Source: Trichomonas vaginalis G3 (taxonomy: Eukaryota > Parabasalia > Trichomonadida > Trichomonadidae). Taken from it: a stretch of DNA of 64,000 bases. Numbering within the stretch: position 1 is the first letter of the stretch; each line of letters opens with the position of its first letter. Where the stretch lies: assembly GCF_026262505.1 (NCBI RefSeq), contig NC_067205.1, positions 372,001-436,000 of the forward strand, written 5' to 3'. The notes under the pieces were generated by a model. It worked only from the letters and a program-made list of their open reading frames with translations, was not told the DNA's origin and did not search any database. This document shows positions 55,001 to 61,365 of this stretch, piece after piece. The position numbers and the translations under genes were made by a program.

Positions 55001-56511
55001 TCGTGGTAGATCAAGAAATCGTGTGGAGAAATAATTGTTTGGCATTCGTTTTCGACTTTTTCGATTTCGTAGAAGCAGGAGAATCTGATAACACCAAAGC
55101 CTGGTTGTGTACGTGCAAGACGAATGAATAAACGAGCGGCGTTGTTGGCATCTGGAATGTGGTTCTTCTTGAGGAAGTCGTTGACTTGTTTGTTGAAGGA
55201 CTTGTCGCTCTTGTAGGCGTATGGTCTGTGCTTCTTTGTCTCTGGTGGGTTGGCGTCGTCTAATTGGACGTCTGGATGGTCGACAACGTAAGCGTAAGCA
55301 GTCAACTCAACAGCGACATCTGGTTGGATGTAGATTCTCTTGTTGGATCTGATTTCGTCGAAAGCATCATCGAAAGCAATTAAAATTGAGGATTGAGAAA
55401 CAAGATCTGCAGCTGAGAAGATGAAGAAGCGGCGCTTGAAGACAAGGGACTTGAATTCAGCGCACTGGTGTGGAAGATCTTGGAATAATGAAAGTGGCAC
55501 CAAGGATTTCTTGGTCTTGCCATCTTTTGTCTTTGTTTCTTCCTTGAAGAGAGTAAAGTCGGATGGGTTCTCGATGTTTTCGACCTGAGCGATCTTCTTA
55601 ACGATTGCCTCGACTGTATCTGTGATGGAAATGATGTATTGATTCGTATTGAAAGCTGTGGATTCAACCTTGATCTGGAATTCACTTGGGAAGATGCAGA
55701 ACTTCATACCAGAGAAGACGGAATAGTCTTCAAGGTATTTGTTGTGATCGAACCAACGCATATCATCATCAGAGAAACAAAGCAAAATAGAGTAATCTTC
55801 GTACTTCAAACCGAGAGATTCTGTGGCAGCAGAGACAACCTGCTGGAATGTGTATGATTTGCAGTATGTAACTGGCATCAAAGAGTTTTCTTGGAATCCG
55901 TTGTATGTATAGGCCTGAATTGTTTCGGAATCGTTTTCGTGAAGGCCGAGCTGTGTCTGTGTTTCGAATACAGAAGTATCAAATGACTCAACGTTTCTGA
56001 TTCTGACATCAAGTTCCGTTTCCGCTTCCGGAACCTGACTTGGATCATAAGCTGGCATTTCTTCGTATTGTGGAACACCTTGTGGCAAAATACCGGATTC
56101 AAATTGTGGAAGTTCAAAGTTGAAATAAGAAGATTGTTGTTGATAGTTATTTCCTGTTGGTAATGTTGGAATGCCGAGATTTGGAACATTCATTTGTTGT
56201 GATGCATAATCGACTTGTGGAACTACCTGTTGTTGGTAGTTTGGAAGTGGACGTGTTTCTGAAGCCCATGTAATAAAAAGATGCATATCGTCAACGAGCC
56301 CCTGTTGCTCCAATGTATCTTGAGGATTCAAAATGGCTTCATAACCGTAGCGTGACATGTACCTAACGACATATGTGTTGTTATATTGAATACCATGGTT
56401 GAAACATGCTAATTGCAAAAATTGATCCCCCGTGTACTGAGCACTATATGTGCTGTACTTTGGATTAGGATCATCTAAGCCAGCACTCGTGTATATACGA
56501 ATCACTGACAT
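40066..56511 (-). CDS. Giant talin-like protein with five FERM-like units, 5,481 aa
   Basis: One uninterrupted frame of 16.4 kb. Residues 1 to 85 look like an F0-type ubiquitin fold, followed by a Gln/Pro-rich linker. Five similar units of about 380 to 415 residues follow to about residue 2170. Each has a ubiquitin-like lobe, an EQ...FxxxxxRRxFF/Y boundary, a helical lobe and a PTB-like lobe. The RRxF/Y boundaries fall near residues 357, 739, 1154, 1537 and 1919. From about 2230 to 5140 the protein is an Ala/Leu-rich helical-bundle rod. The last 300 residues end in a helix (LDLESRVIRARTILERYEAQLNELQ, given here without claim of exact alignment) placed like the I/LWEQ dimerisation helix. Talins link membrane receptors to actin, so a role in adhesion or amoeboid change is likely. 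The gene is GC-richer than its neighbours, which suggests strong expression. Confidence 0.85.
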   Translation of the reverse strand: MSVIRIYTSAGLDDPNPKYSTYSAQYTGDQFLQLACFNHGIQYNNTYVVRYMSRYGYEAILNPQDTLEQQGLVDDMHLFITWASETRPLPNYQQQVVPQVDYASQQMNVPNLGIPTLPTGNNYQQQSSYFNFELPQFESGILPQGVPQYEEMPAYDPSQVPEAETELDVRIRNVESFDTSVFETQTQLGLHENDSETIQAYTYNGFQENSLMPVTYCKSYTFQQVVSAATESLGLKYEDYSILLCFSDDDMRWFDHNKYLEDYSVFSGMKFCIFPSEFQIKVESTAFNTNQYIISITDTVEAIVKKIAQVENIENPSDFTLFKEETKTKDGKTKKSLVPLSLFQDLPHQCAEFKSLVFKRRFFIFSAADLVSQSSILIAFDDAFDEIRSNKRIYIQPDVAVELTAYAYVVDHPDVQLDDANPPETKKHRPYAYKSDKSFNKQVNDFLKKNHIPDANNAARLFIRLARTQPGFGVIRFSCFYEIEKVENECQTIISPHDFLIYHEQQNKTYVRIPYHSIVNTTLEEDVVTVNYSLQRNVGNVSIRSKHADEIHDVINSFHSIQRNLLLERARLRLEGKWRGPVSEMDRLKLDTYNGISDKEPVPIEYDKSFTGKMVLQLAMKELRLPVEKIDDYGVLCTIHTQRKWLNSDVTVGQLGIFEGSKLYILTNKAKISIKFGDTDEKLFLDLTAPCKDVVTDIFKQIKQPYVHGYALFVHKNNEMEPLDYKYPIPEQTLHFSTLYLRRRFFMLSKDDFASAQLSKIGYNDSREYFLHAKCEATDKELMELTALSLLIEGKDDACVQAKDFALEKWLPTTFKCKSDFKKNFVKYFPTYPRKDKEINYIRAYLKILRDVPFFGAECQDVKYRIIDTKLKKKGKFLDGEFRYCPLLVYLMDSSGKQVYKIPWTLVIRTKIMKEVIHFTFCDATHHTNKDSVVTLEIRTNDMQRFQTMVDGSLNIYQQMLKERQRELARQRAETAQKLAGGWTDQYGVIHGPMIDLMISQDLAVYKKSKTTFWIDLSANGEELVGQMSKYFQIEQKPTQVYSVVIISPDGSFSWLGPKETLLDVNPTRKSHLVILNTTPLMKITSASNISKTIKLDITQPLKGLLKQIAAKYGISNFLGYTLFTPNTERPEEKLPLELIKSIPEQTYNFDDIVFKRRFYMISRADFLDNRALWQTYSDIVELVLSGSMDLTNEQVAELAYYQLIAEKNEKLEAKNVPEDLNKYVPKGMKLARSMGKDIKGFCKTMPIEDPNDARRKYIALARSIETFGSEIYQVQYYDTVKGKTVLKDCLLYVTPYKIYTCDLQKKEKYMCFEYCNLLDVNQVEDMLSLAHCTNNGERLYDLFKSPQAALIKQIITSYIHIGMEILNNAIAEGLDVEEVATCYRITVLANYVLADNRNVQQSIALDSRLNGKQVSQRVTKLMGLHPRGEYACMLNFTKQDHKWVLDSELIGNLRPYENIPMSVYNRYMKIKISMDGVNYTYPAIDVTKPIKDLIPRLAAHFDIEMPIGYTIFKADTNKPLDLRYTVPEQESIFDSFIFRRYYYMNSKYDMQNDFVVIKMAEDFKAAALSGQGILNESEMLELAVYDIFMHADNPDLVKKMEFTTLDGFLPVGMISKPQYIAKLNNLLATTPAMTAGNAARTYIIQVQKLNGFDRQTYNAKLADPKGDLPVHLSISSTQLKVNFDTASRETISVSMKHVLNVQAIQDELYVRIESDEGESTVLQFHTPDACPIENKIIQLIKVVIPELKIRESIAKVSYYNTKEIPVEQGEIPLIFAGRFNERRPRVIRINPNRTAAQVCDVLQKHFFVKDLGYKIGYFSADFSFRFLEDDVAVRNVITRPDIVLYYMKPQTESYIESAQNFITKHKIHVSDPINTICQTILSQLGLGVEDGYTLYTPDFTPLDLQFSLPYQTDMIWDMYLRRRFYVFTHQFFENPLNITSLYEDCKLAIMSGAIPTSEDLAAYLGIYSVYAQIPNVSDFNPYLEKFGASSILPVQFQNSEVAQKKVDTISHSIVPVNNPDAQAKYIAEVCQLRGFGAEYHDIEFKNAFKDWRPGVLALSPFAMTIESGGKVFDSIDYVKIIQYYPDEEGNMVIRYYNDNNFINFVMIRSPRVNQVFTYINTLSHFMNEYGHLLTIDEIRAILLKLQNNPGAGVENYGFTEDFKPSMFNLDVTDQGLNIDNLSIDDLNLNFLENNADYSTYNVDSNQPANVEFDLVDAPATIMNLYVDPSQFWIASPQGHSVSRSKKAIEAIEKNLKGLIDDFNKLTPTEFNARLNAIDDMLALINPDDLSEEFRNEYLKLKEAIKQLRDLGRMIEQSDQELYRYKDQIQDLINQALASMPTLKSQIDKKIVELAKTSNKNLTPVSRALIALTEQQDNLTLALINDLEKLKGLGFDTRALIRNLENSADALTRLAANFTDSTDPRVLDQLVIPQLEQMDALIKSIADLVLTANLSDKDLDALIRDLTGGTTSISSSLASFSNASKAAQGDLNKTLLNNRKAANAAMLTLIKAKKEIDAQMKMLPADMQKEAKELSDLLARAAIELALNPNSINAPLQALDMLKLLLNKIRTKKQPNLKKLDKSVDGVISDLEAALRAVSFVNIIPANVDKVIDDAMIMIRRFEAINADEWQARDKQSFVTSEKAVADLKADIDAIETHIAALRKNMVNGQAQRLLQVDLLKLANELPKFQTAVDLIYKNTNDGSFPVIIERLITDLDATLYDIPPLEDLDRCQHIEKYHNAMTAVANIINQTNRVMGLEAMKKNPMTLAKLDAILEKVADLYTALVKDRAELHEHPFDKEAINQALRDLEKTAQTMNLMKLPAAEVTEITRNNELSDAITEAVKSVAAAVSSLKDAPIKLYRLPPTRDQINKLNQALADYIQMMSNLKKQDAIANNKQNAEKVQKEIDYIKQKMAEQKQLKPYDTQQFYHLLEKMYNRIERMPQKLNGLPHVSGPSPSDISRTTLPPLRNLLKAVVPTAEQATKDIIACIEPTEALIKALEALKNDKDIKKDKKALEDLESWIKALKAGDNMLKAVPKTGNTLQSLKALLGQLISLNNDVQSVPSNLRKTIDKDVMAKLLDVLGLANAKISQAVICVRNIPTKGSVNADINLFQRLDQDAELDQSIPEMVQQFNDLSGLIKSISSIPQLGNRPHTKHLIDEMAALLNQLSIDVNAAKVDEKKLLPVLTNSKDRLQTVAGNSELVSSIVGVPKLPDITKNVSSNAQTIARLLEKPHFNAATHKEFTTLILPQLMKLIEALKGPGYTQNANLPALAPLKDLPPTSQAWYDDLKTAKPGQAQRICDDIHSKLNNLIGLVMDYPELNDLANAIFNILDTTGKYTSASQSAGFATQLYPKTRAVAPEVLKQALDAVADFLSGNTTNVPPNVLAALEENIGAIADKAEMMQPFVKMAAQAIAPLLSSGDPLIAARAALLLALTSDNPEVRAAALEELSVRDFVRTANALNNLATEADMVTGAFNEEIEYRLAYLKYAIAIADTKLLVKCGSISAAIILLDPMHNVQQACRLLLQSAERAGLKDFDNLGGANKEYEQWLYESDLALSNMFNGQIDSLLVNLETALSDDQKNLLPKTVNKFIREMVPPLKRKDRLLTIKWSDMADESNKYLAFTKNILPAIKSSGVVSNGREMAIAISDTINKITPAIRMWSAMANKIDEPKFRNQTEADIGNYLYNAPQLIQEATVPQQLALTEGRLETCLHDAIWAHELAKFEPKTKDKVENIERLISSLKQNMSNSPMVTKQMLNMLVDKLKEMLNQIIKSYPIDFSKQVVDDSSRTIDFDLITDKDCLAAAKIIKTELDKSKKVADSTKHIKQEKRKDGVKNIPKSVIDIQSNPTGAPGIAALENLNSETTQQFELQARLAELMQLLLQLYPDLIKFLDNPQQVAAALMQMDEGDIQRTAGEINNMLGLIADPEKFDKYAKNLSQEQVFNELLLLRHMTDSLMNQPVKNSYNTREIVNWIMKNPSSEADPARAFQKMSAVEQLLQTLMALKFSAGTNNPKAAKFARTEEGMNVLRQNIPQHDLIQIQQGIAQQMGFASLPESLKIIQSSMSPEEVLLQARVINLAIDILTKNADKLNPENMTQNEVLKELFQQQLAQSKENPNTFGNNYVDQELTEAALTYIDDTQAKLAVFRAISQLAGPMATVPPKPIESNMKKALDAATNQVNNPSNETPKLSNQEKDAAQYALSVVSSPEFLKFVPPRKETVASSDTTMISSMTNALTPASGTELYLAPASSGINNSFTKNDMVHNALVAATLFNNIKKAINAAKPNVKPQMKAENRAQALEELENFKQTPLKDYSSKVQQLKPDEAAALLALVEGSLASLNDAVTKLNGAGYRDSIFDRACLLAMQQKGTPDPLTAQKIQELQAIAAKRRKEVDLASKIGKLLINRSNVADCTPASTMSNNAKKQSVDEVIKQMEMTLSALSSQLERFNDDELSNQQAVLISAGLLQHEVSVDNIADLAKLAVEQPLQRGSTSRVINSIKYEEQQQNLLEKLINIAKKINDIIKDAKAGSYSIQEYAQAQDTIATMLGISDEQLGDYINRCPKEQLVIIAGQIAEIIGMLNKVEKKAITDFPVAIPDYDLTIRAQNETPSTHQLATAEANLFAAILRLLPSMSMVPVSECKSILATETQSAGVILTRLLNHKGSSYPVDASTLLQVMPQLCAAAIRVVSTLPESARKLIGCTPTDLAIMSARVSTTAASLSDPKASQECYTAIEKLLTAIRALNAICAERGIELKSVDALANVKRSIDTKDIDEITMSLIDTRALNAAAASSNTKDAPLDAVKQQLADVEGPSFELQAKQSPVSAELGKKLESIKPKLIEVITRYSEDPLKEIASIQNIRTARDSLLDKRARFQTGVNGFVRSVTRKDRKLVKNAITDILTTVSTGESMAARSLLVTNANNPGNYSDLVGKFAMSVSSLKSIDELGGDSSTNPTAVRRTTRSLNRMIDSLIDMLEDAETPQWTEKPKSAIDLAKLEVLKALTSTIQVLMGAVAAHNSAKIPETFAVSLQKCMPQLTQSLNDLAKRADEIEKPNTDKNAYIAFKGDVGTFTHSINDLTNNLNNISMSGLLSKLLEVASSSRNTLTSLNRLTDVEIEEPDLEAAEMLPQHFTMPPVPSDINATLAEQAQQLTKLANAAIDQEKAFFTAAAAKDNKKTATAMVNYAKAMKAAVEQILRASATTTTLSNQNMLTTGASNIVNSFESLLTALRNRFLLRGDWANTSAEAKQSLENELSTAIKVVNEAVEIARREEAMNDAVTKRLRAALKPLQTAASKVDSQLQAAQERPSSMSREWALQVLSLGSALSKATIKIMLHSKEHPSANSNKHADLGENVIRQLAKISADVEKILAGADEPEGIVIGIMDALAGVCQNVQKGSGIEDQALLEAFNIVLKTSRNVKATAEGIQEQKKAAKARAAAGGGVTSSAKKQSKPQLLKRLDLESRVIRARTILERYEAQLNELQ

Positions 56512-57525
56512 TTGATATATTTGAATAAAATGTAAATATGTGAAAAATAATTTGCATTTTCTTTATTTTATTTTGAGTATTTGAGCTGAATTGTTTAGTA
56601 ATTTTGATAATATAAATTGATGAAAAGTGAGGTGATTGATTTCTAGTGTCACGTTTTGGTGAGCCATCAATCGTATTATATTCAATTGTTTCGTTTGTTA
56701 CATTTTTATTATATGCCTGAAAAAAGAAATTATTGAGTGGAATTTAAAAAATTTGACACACCTGGATGCGGACAAATTATAGTGGATATCCTTAAACTAC
56801 ACAATAAAAAAAGAATGCTCTCCATTGATATTGGAATACAGAATAGCATTAAATAATATTTAAAACTGAATTGAAATTTCAGATTTCTTTTCAGTTTAAT
56901 CATCACTTGGTGTTTATCTCAAATCCCTAAGAAATGTGACACGAGTACACATGCATTGGCTTTATTGAATCTGAAAGTATCAATATTTACTTGAATTTTT
57001 GATCAAATTATTTACTTTCATGTCTACAATGTCTACGTGGAAAGCGTCTCACTATACAGTAATGATGTATGGAGTTCAAATAAATGAGCAATAATCATAA
57101 TTAATCTCATGTGTATCTCAAGAACTTTAGTTTTGCATTTTTGTTTCTATAACACACAAATAATATCTCTATTAAGTTGGTAGGGCCAAGAGTTTTGTTC
57201 TTTAATCCTTATTTTGAGCTTAATTGTTGAAAGTTGGTTTTAAGTTTAAGGATTAAGCCTCCGTAAATGGATGATTTATTGATTCTATACAATGTTGAAG
57301 AAACAGTTTCAATATAAGCTAAAATTTTTTATCGGAGAAAAAAATTCAAACAATTTACATACGAATATCATTATTTCGCAGTAGCATTTTTGTTTTTAAC
57401 AAGGAAAATATTAAAATCTTAGCATACCTCAAAATTAATTCACAGTGCAATCAAATGATTTTGCACCCCATTCAATCTTCATAAAAAACCGTCCATTTGT
57501 TTTACAATTTTTTTAAAATTTTTAA
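56512..57525. other. Intergenic region between divergent genes, no gene seen
   Basis: About 1 kb of A/T-rich DNA that should hold the promoters of the talin-like and kelch genes. GATATCCTTAAAC at 56787 shares about ten bases with the inverted repeat at 40026, too short to call a copy. No reading frame or RNA gene is recognised. Confidence 0.45.
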
Positions 57526-58677
57526 ATGGGTCCAGCACCAACTATTCCTGTTCATCCATACCTCAATGATATTTATGTTATGATACAAGATGGCGACAAT
57601 CCTCAGGAGGGTGCTCCAATGCCATCTACTAAATCAACAATGCAATATAATCCAAAGATCCTAAAGGGACCATTTGCAGGTATTTGGTCCGTCTTTACAC
57701 CCAACTGTGTATGTCCGATACCAAGAGCCGGTCATTTTACTGTCCATGATCCGATTAATAATTTAATGTATATTGGCTATGGTTTAGATGAAATGGATAA
57801 CTGTTTGAACGATCTTTGGGTATTTGATCTCAAAACATACAAATGGCGCCAAATTCCTCTCACAGGACAAGTTTTATCTCCTCGTGTAGGAGCGCGCGCT
57901 CTTCTTTCAGGAAATTATCTCATTATTTTTGGAGGATACTGTAACAAGGTATACTACGCCGACTTACATTCGATTAATGTCCAGACAGGTGAAGTAGCTA
58001 TGATTGAAACGCAAGGAGAGCAGCCACCAGCACGTTCTACTCCAATCACAACGATGTACAACGGAAGATACTTCATTTGGGGCGGATATAACGGCCAAAT
58101 GCTCTCTACACTCCACGCATTGGACGTCTCAACAAGAGTTTGGCAGCACTATCCACAAGATATCGTAGGAAGGACAGCTATTCCTGGATGTCAAATTGGC
58201 GATAAGTTTTACGCTTACGGTAGCTCTAAAACCGGTGGTGTCATTCGTATTGATCTTACAAACTGCCGCGTCGAGCTTATTCCAACTACAGGCGCTGAGC
58301 CACCATCAACAGTCATGGGCGCAGGTATGGCAAGTGTAGAAAACCTTCTCTTCTTCTTCGGCGGAAAATCATCTTCTAAATGGACACTTGTTTACGCGTT
58401 TGATGTCACCAAAGACTGGTGGTTCGTCTTCCATGTCATGCCTGATGGCGAAAGTGTCTCGGTTTCCGATGGTTCTGTCTCTGATTTAGGTTTGTTCATG
58501 GTTCCAAGAATTAACGCATTTTCTCTTGTCTACAATGAGCCAAAGAGAGAACTTGTCGCAACATTGGGCGATCCTATGAATAATCCACCTCATGTTTTCA
58601 TTGTTTCTATTGGAGATGCCCTTGCTGTCATACATCAGAGAGATGATATGCTTGATATGTTGAAATTGCAGAGATAA
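57526..58677 (+). CDS. Kelch-repeat beta-propeller protein, 383 aa
   Basis: Residues about 75 to 370 contain kelch-type blades. Visible features are NDLWVFDLKTYKWRQIP, a LIIFGGY strand, ADLHSINVQTGEV, YFIWGGYNG and LLFFFGGKSSSKW, giving five to six recognisable repeats of about 50 residues. The paired Gly, Tyr and Trp spacing is that of kelch propellers, which bind other proteins. There is no BTB, F-box or kinase domain, so the partner is unknown. The first 60 residues are Pro-rich. The start ATG is the only in-frame Met near the A/T-rich leader. Confidence 0.85.
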   Translation: MGPAPTIPVHPYLNDIYVMIQDGDNPQEGAPMPSTKSTMQYNPKILKGPFAGIWSVFTPNCVCPIPRAGHFTVHDPINNLMYIGYGLDEMDNCLNDLWVFDLKTYKWRQIPLTGQVLSPRVGARALLSGNYLIIFGGYCNKVYYADLHSINVQTGEVAMIETQGEQPPARSTPITTMYNGRYFIWGGYNGQMLSTLHALDVSTRVWQHYPQDIVGRTAIPGCQIGDKFYAYGSSKTGGVIRIDLTNCRVELIPTTGAEPPSTVMGAGMASVENLLFFFGGKSSSKWTLVYAFDVTKDWWFVFHVMPDGESVSVSDGSVSDLGLFMVPRINAFSLVYNEPKRELVATLGDPMNNPPHVFIVSIGDALAVIHQRDDMLDMLKLQR

Positions 58678-59324
58678 GAAGCGATATGCATACCACAAAA
58701 ATAATATATTAATATGTATGAATAAAAAAACTCATATTTTGTAGTTTTTTTAATATATATTTAATAAAATTACAAAAACTTTTCAAAACTATATAAGAAT
58801 TTATTGAAGTATCTAGTTTAAATATAAAAGATCGCAAGGGATTCTATTGATGTTCGAATTACATATTCGCTTGATTTTTCAAATCAATTGTAAGAGCATT
58901 AGCCTTTCATCGATGTATTATTTATCGGATGGTAGCAAAAACATATGCAATAAAATTAATTCAACTGTAACAAATATCTAAATCTTTATCAGATTAGAGA
59001 TGCAATTACTTTTAATAAACATCGTATCTAAAGAAGAGGCATAAATATCGAGGGGGTTTTGCTTGGTGTCTCTAATTCCTTGGTTTTCTATTATAAATTT
59101 GAAATTTGAATCTTAATCCATGGGATATTCTTGGATAATATGTATAAACAGCTTTGTTTTGGTTCATACATTGAGAGTAATTAAGTAATAATATTGAGTT
59201 CTGTATTTGATGTAAACGAATAAAAAATTTGGAGAGAGGGGAGGTAAAAAAGATGAAATGAAGTTAAAAAATTGATTTAAACTCGTTTAAGAAAAGATTG
59301 ATAGCATATCCAAGAAAACTAAAT
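58678..59324. other. Intergenic region, no gene seen
   Basis: About 650 bp between the 3' ends of two convergent genes (kelch on plus, uridine kinase on minus). It is A/T-rich without a coding frame or recognised repeat. A GAGAGGGGAGG patch lies at about 59231. Confidence 0.45.
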
Positions 59325-60899
59325 TTAGTACTTAAGATCTGAGCCACCAATGAACTCACGAATGCAAGAAATGTGAGGAACGATCTCAGATGAGATTGGG
59401 TAGAAGACGTTGAGGAGGTTGAGAAGTCTGCGGGCCTCCTTTGTGATCTCTTCGGACTCCTTAGAGTGTGGATCTTCGCCTTCTTCTGGGACTGTAGCCT
59501 CAGCAAGGAGTGTCTTGCCCTGGATGGCAAGGACTGGAAGTTCGTAAACGAGGGATGAGTTGAAGAAGAGTTCTGCGTTGCCCTGGAATGGGAAGATGTT
59601 CTTCTCTTCGCCAATTCTGACGGATGTCCATCTCATGATTGTCTTACGTGGTGAATAACCACGGAAGTTGAAGTCACGGACAATACGTCTGATGAGGCGG
59701 AGATCTGATGTTGGGAAGCGGTGGTTGAAGTCGATGTTGAGTGGTGTAAGAGCTGAAACGTAGATTGGTGTGACATTGTCTGGGCCAAGGGACTGAAGGA
59801 GCTCTGGATTAAGACCGTGGATACCTTCGATGATGAGGAATTCCTTATCATGGAGGGCCATTGGCTTTGTAGCATCATCTGAGCCACGGCCTGACTTGAA
59901 GTCGAAGCGGCGTGTTGGAACTGTTTCGCCCTTGAGCATCTTTGTAACGCGCTCACCGAGGAGAGCGACGTTGAGGGCATCAATGCTCTCGAAGTCCTGA
60001 AGGCCGTCTTCGCCGTATGGAATATCGCATGTGTTCTTGTAGTAATCATCCATAGAAATGACTGTGGACTTGAATCCATTGACACGGAGCTCGATGGCGA
60101 GTCTGAGAGCGAATGTTGTCTTGTTGGATGATGATGGGCCAGCGATTGTGACAACACGCTTCTGATTGAAGTTCTTGTAAAGATGCTTAGCGATCTTAGC
60201 GAACTTCTGTGTGTGGAGGCCTTCGCAAACCCACTTGAGGTCATCGATCTGGCGCTTGAAGATGATGGAGTTGAGTTTGGCGACATTCTCGCAGTCGATG
60301 AGCTTTGCCCATTCACGGTACTCGCGGAACATGTCGAAGATGGCACGTGGGTCGTTCCACTCCTGGAGTTTCTCTGGGTTGAGGAGCATTGGGAAGCGGA
60401 GGATGATACCGTGTTCGAAAGCCTTGATGTCGAAGATCTTCAGTCTCTCCTTATCAGTGGACATTGGCTCGAATGTGTAATCGATGAACTCGCCGCAGAT
60501 GACGCACTGGATGAGGTCTTCTGGCCATGTCTTGAGGAGACCAAGCTTATCGTAGTAGCCGTGATCCTTGAAGAACTGGGTAAGGTTTTCACGGTCCATA
60601 CGGCCTAAGGTGATCTTGATATCGGAGTCCAAAAGCTCCTTTAACTCCTTATGAATGGCTTCGGCTTGTTCTGGGGTGATTGGCTTGTACTCGTAATCAA
60701 CCATGTAGTAGCCATCACCGCAAGAGTGCTCAACCTTTAAAAGGCGGTGGTAGAGCTTGTTGTAGATAGAGCAGACAAGGAATGATAAAGTTGCGTGCTC
60801 GCTCTGGAGTTGGGAACGTGTAATTTTACCATCTGTTACACCAACTGATGGAACCTGGAAAAGAAAGTTTAAAGCAACGTCAGATTGACGGCGATCCAT
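59325..60899 (-). CDS. Uridine kinase with TGS/SAD-like N-terminal half, bacterial type, 524 aa
   Basis: The C-terminal half (from about residue 250) is a phosphoribulokinase/uridine kinase fold: P-loop AGPSSSNKTTFALRL, SMDDYYKN with the catalytic Asp, LIIEGIHGLNPELL, ALTPLNID, RLIRRIVRDFNFRGYSP and GEEKNIFPFQ. Residues 1 to 230 resemble the threonyl-tRNA-synthetase-like second additional domain that precedes such kinases in many bacteria. It would phosphorylate uridine or cytidine for pyrimidine salvage, essential in trichomonads, which cannot make pyrimidines. The P-loop has Asn where the family usually has Gly. The gene is GC-rich like the talin-like gene. Bacterial gene transfer is likely. 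Confidence 0.85.
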   Translation of the reverse strand: MDRRQSDVALNFLFQVPSVGVTDGKITRSQLQSEHATLSFLVCSIYNKLYHRLLKVEHSCGDGYYMVDYEYKPITPEQAEAIHKELKELLDSDIKITLGRMDRENLTQFFKDHGYYDKLGLLKTWPEDLIQCVICGEFIDYTFEPMSTDKERLKIFDIKAFEHGIILRFPMLLNPEKLQEWNDPRAIFDMFREYREWAKLIDCENVAKLNSIIFKRQIDDLKWVCEGLHTQKFAKIAKHLYKNFNQKRVVTIAGPSSSNKTTFALRLAIELRVNGFKSTVISMDDYYKNTCDIPYGEDGLQDFESIDALNVALLGERVTKMLKGETVPTRRFDFKSGRGSDDATKPMALHDKEFLIIEGIHGLNPELLQSLGPDNVTPIYVSALTPLNIDFNHRFPTSDLRLIRRIVRDFNFRGYSPRKTIMRWTSVRIGEEKNIFPFQGNAELFFNSSLVYELPVLAIQGKTLLAEATVPEEGEDPHSKESEEITKEARRLLNLLNVFYPISSEIVPHISCIREFIGGSDLKY

Positions 60900-61365
60900 A
60901 ATAAAAATGTTTGGTAACCGATGGGAATTGAGAAGTTATGAAAAAAACGATGAAGTAGGTGATGTGAAATAAGACATGCCAACTTTTGTGAAAAAATATT
61001 CATTATATGATAATAGTCGAATTATTACCACTTTGAACAGAGAAAGTCTTGACTGTGAATTTTTATACATTCAATTTTTGTATGAGGGAGATTTTGGATC
61101 TAAAAAAATGGAATTTATGGAAAAAGACAAAATGGAAAACATATAATATCGAAAACTGGATCTAATTACTGCTTCCGAAATTCCGAAAATCTCCAAATTT
61201 TTCGTGAAAATTAGAATTTCTTAGAAAATTCTATATTTTTTATCATCATTTTTTTATTTTTGAATTTTTTTTGGAAAAAAGCGAATAAAAAACATTGCTT
61301 ATTTAGGATACTGATCCAATGTGTAACCAAAACTAATTAAGGTTTAATCATTTTTTTGACCAATC
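60900..61365. promoter_or_regulatory. Divergent intergenic region with Inr-like TCATTT
   Basis: About 465 bp between divergent genes. TCATTTTTTT at 61348 fits the trichomonad initiator consensus TCAYTW and lies 18 bp before the SAC3-like ATG, the normal distance. Nothing comparable is obvious before the kinase gene on the other strand. A/T-rich otherwise. Confidence 0.45.

Noticed and set aside
40106-56189. Many long open frames on the plus strand and other minus frames across the talin-like gene
   Set aside because: They are low-complexity mirror frames (Ser-, Cys- or Arg-rich) created by the biased codon use of the 5,481-residue gene, with no motifs of their own.
56782-56800. A third copy of the inverted repeat seen at 37759 and 40026
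   Set aside because: Only about ten bases agree, which is expected by chance in A/T-rich DNA of this length.
59633-60608. Overlapping frames on both strands in the uridine kinase gene
   Set aside because: Shadow frames in Ser/Thr-rich or acidic low complexity without domains; the kinase frame has all family motifs.
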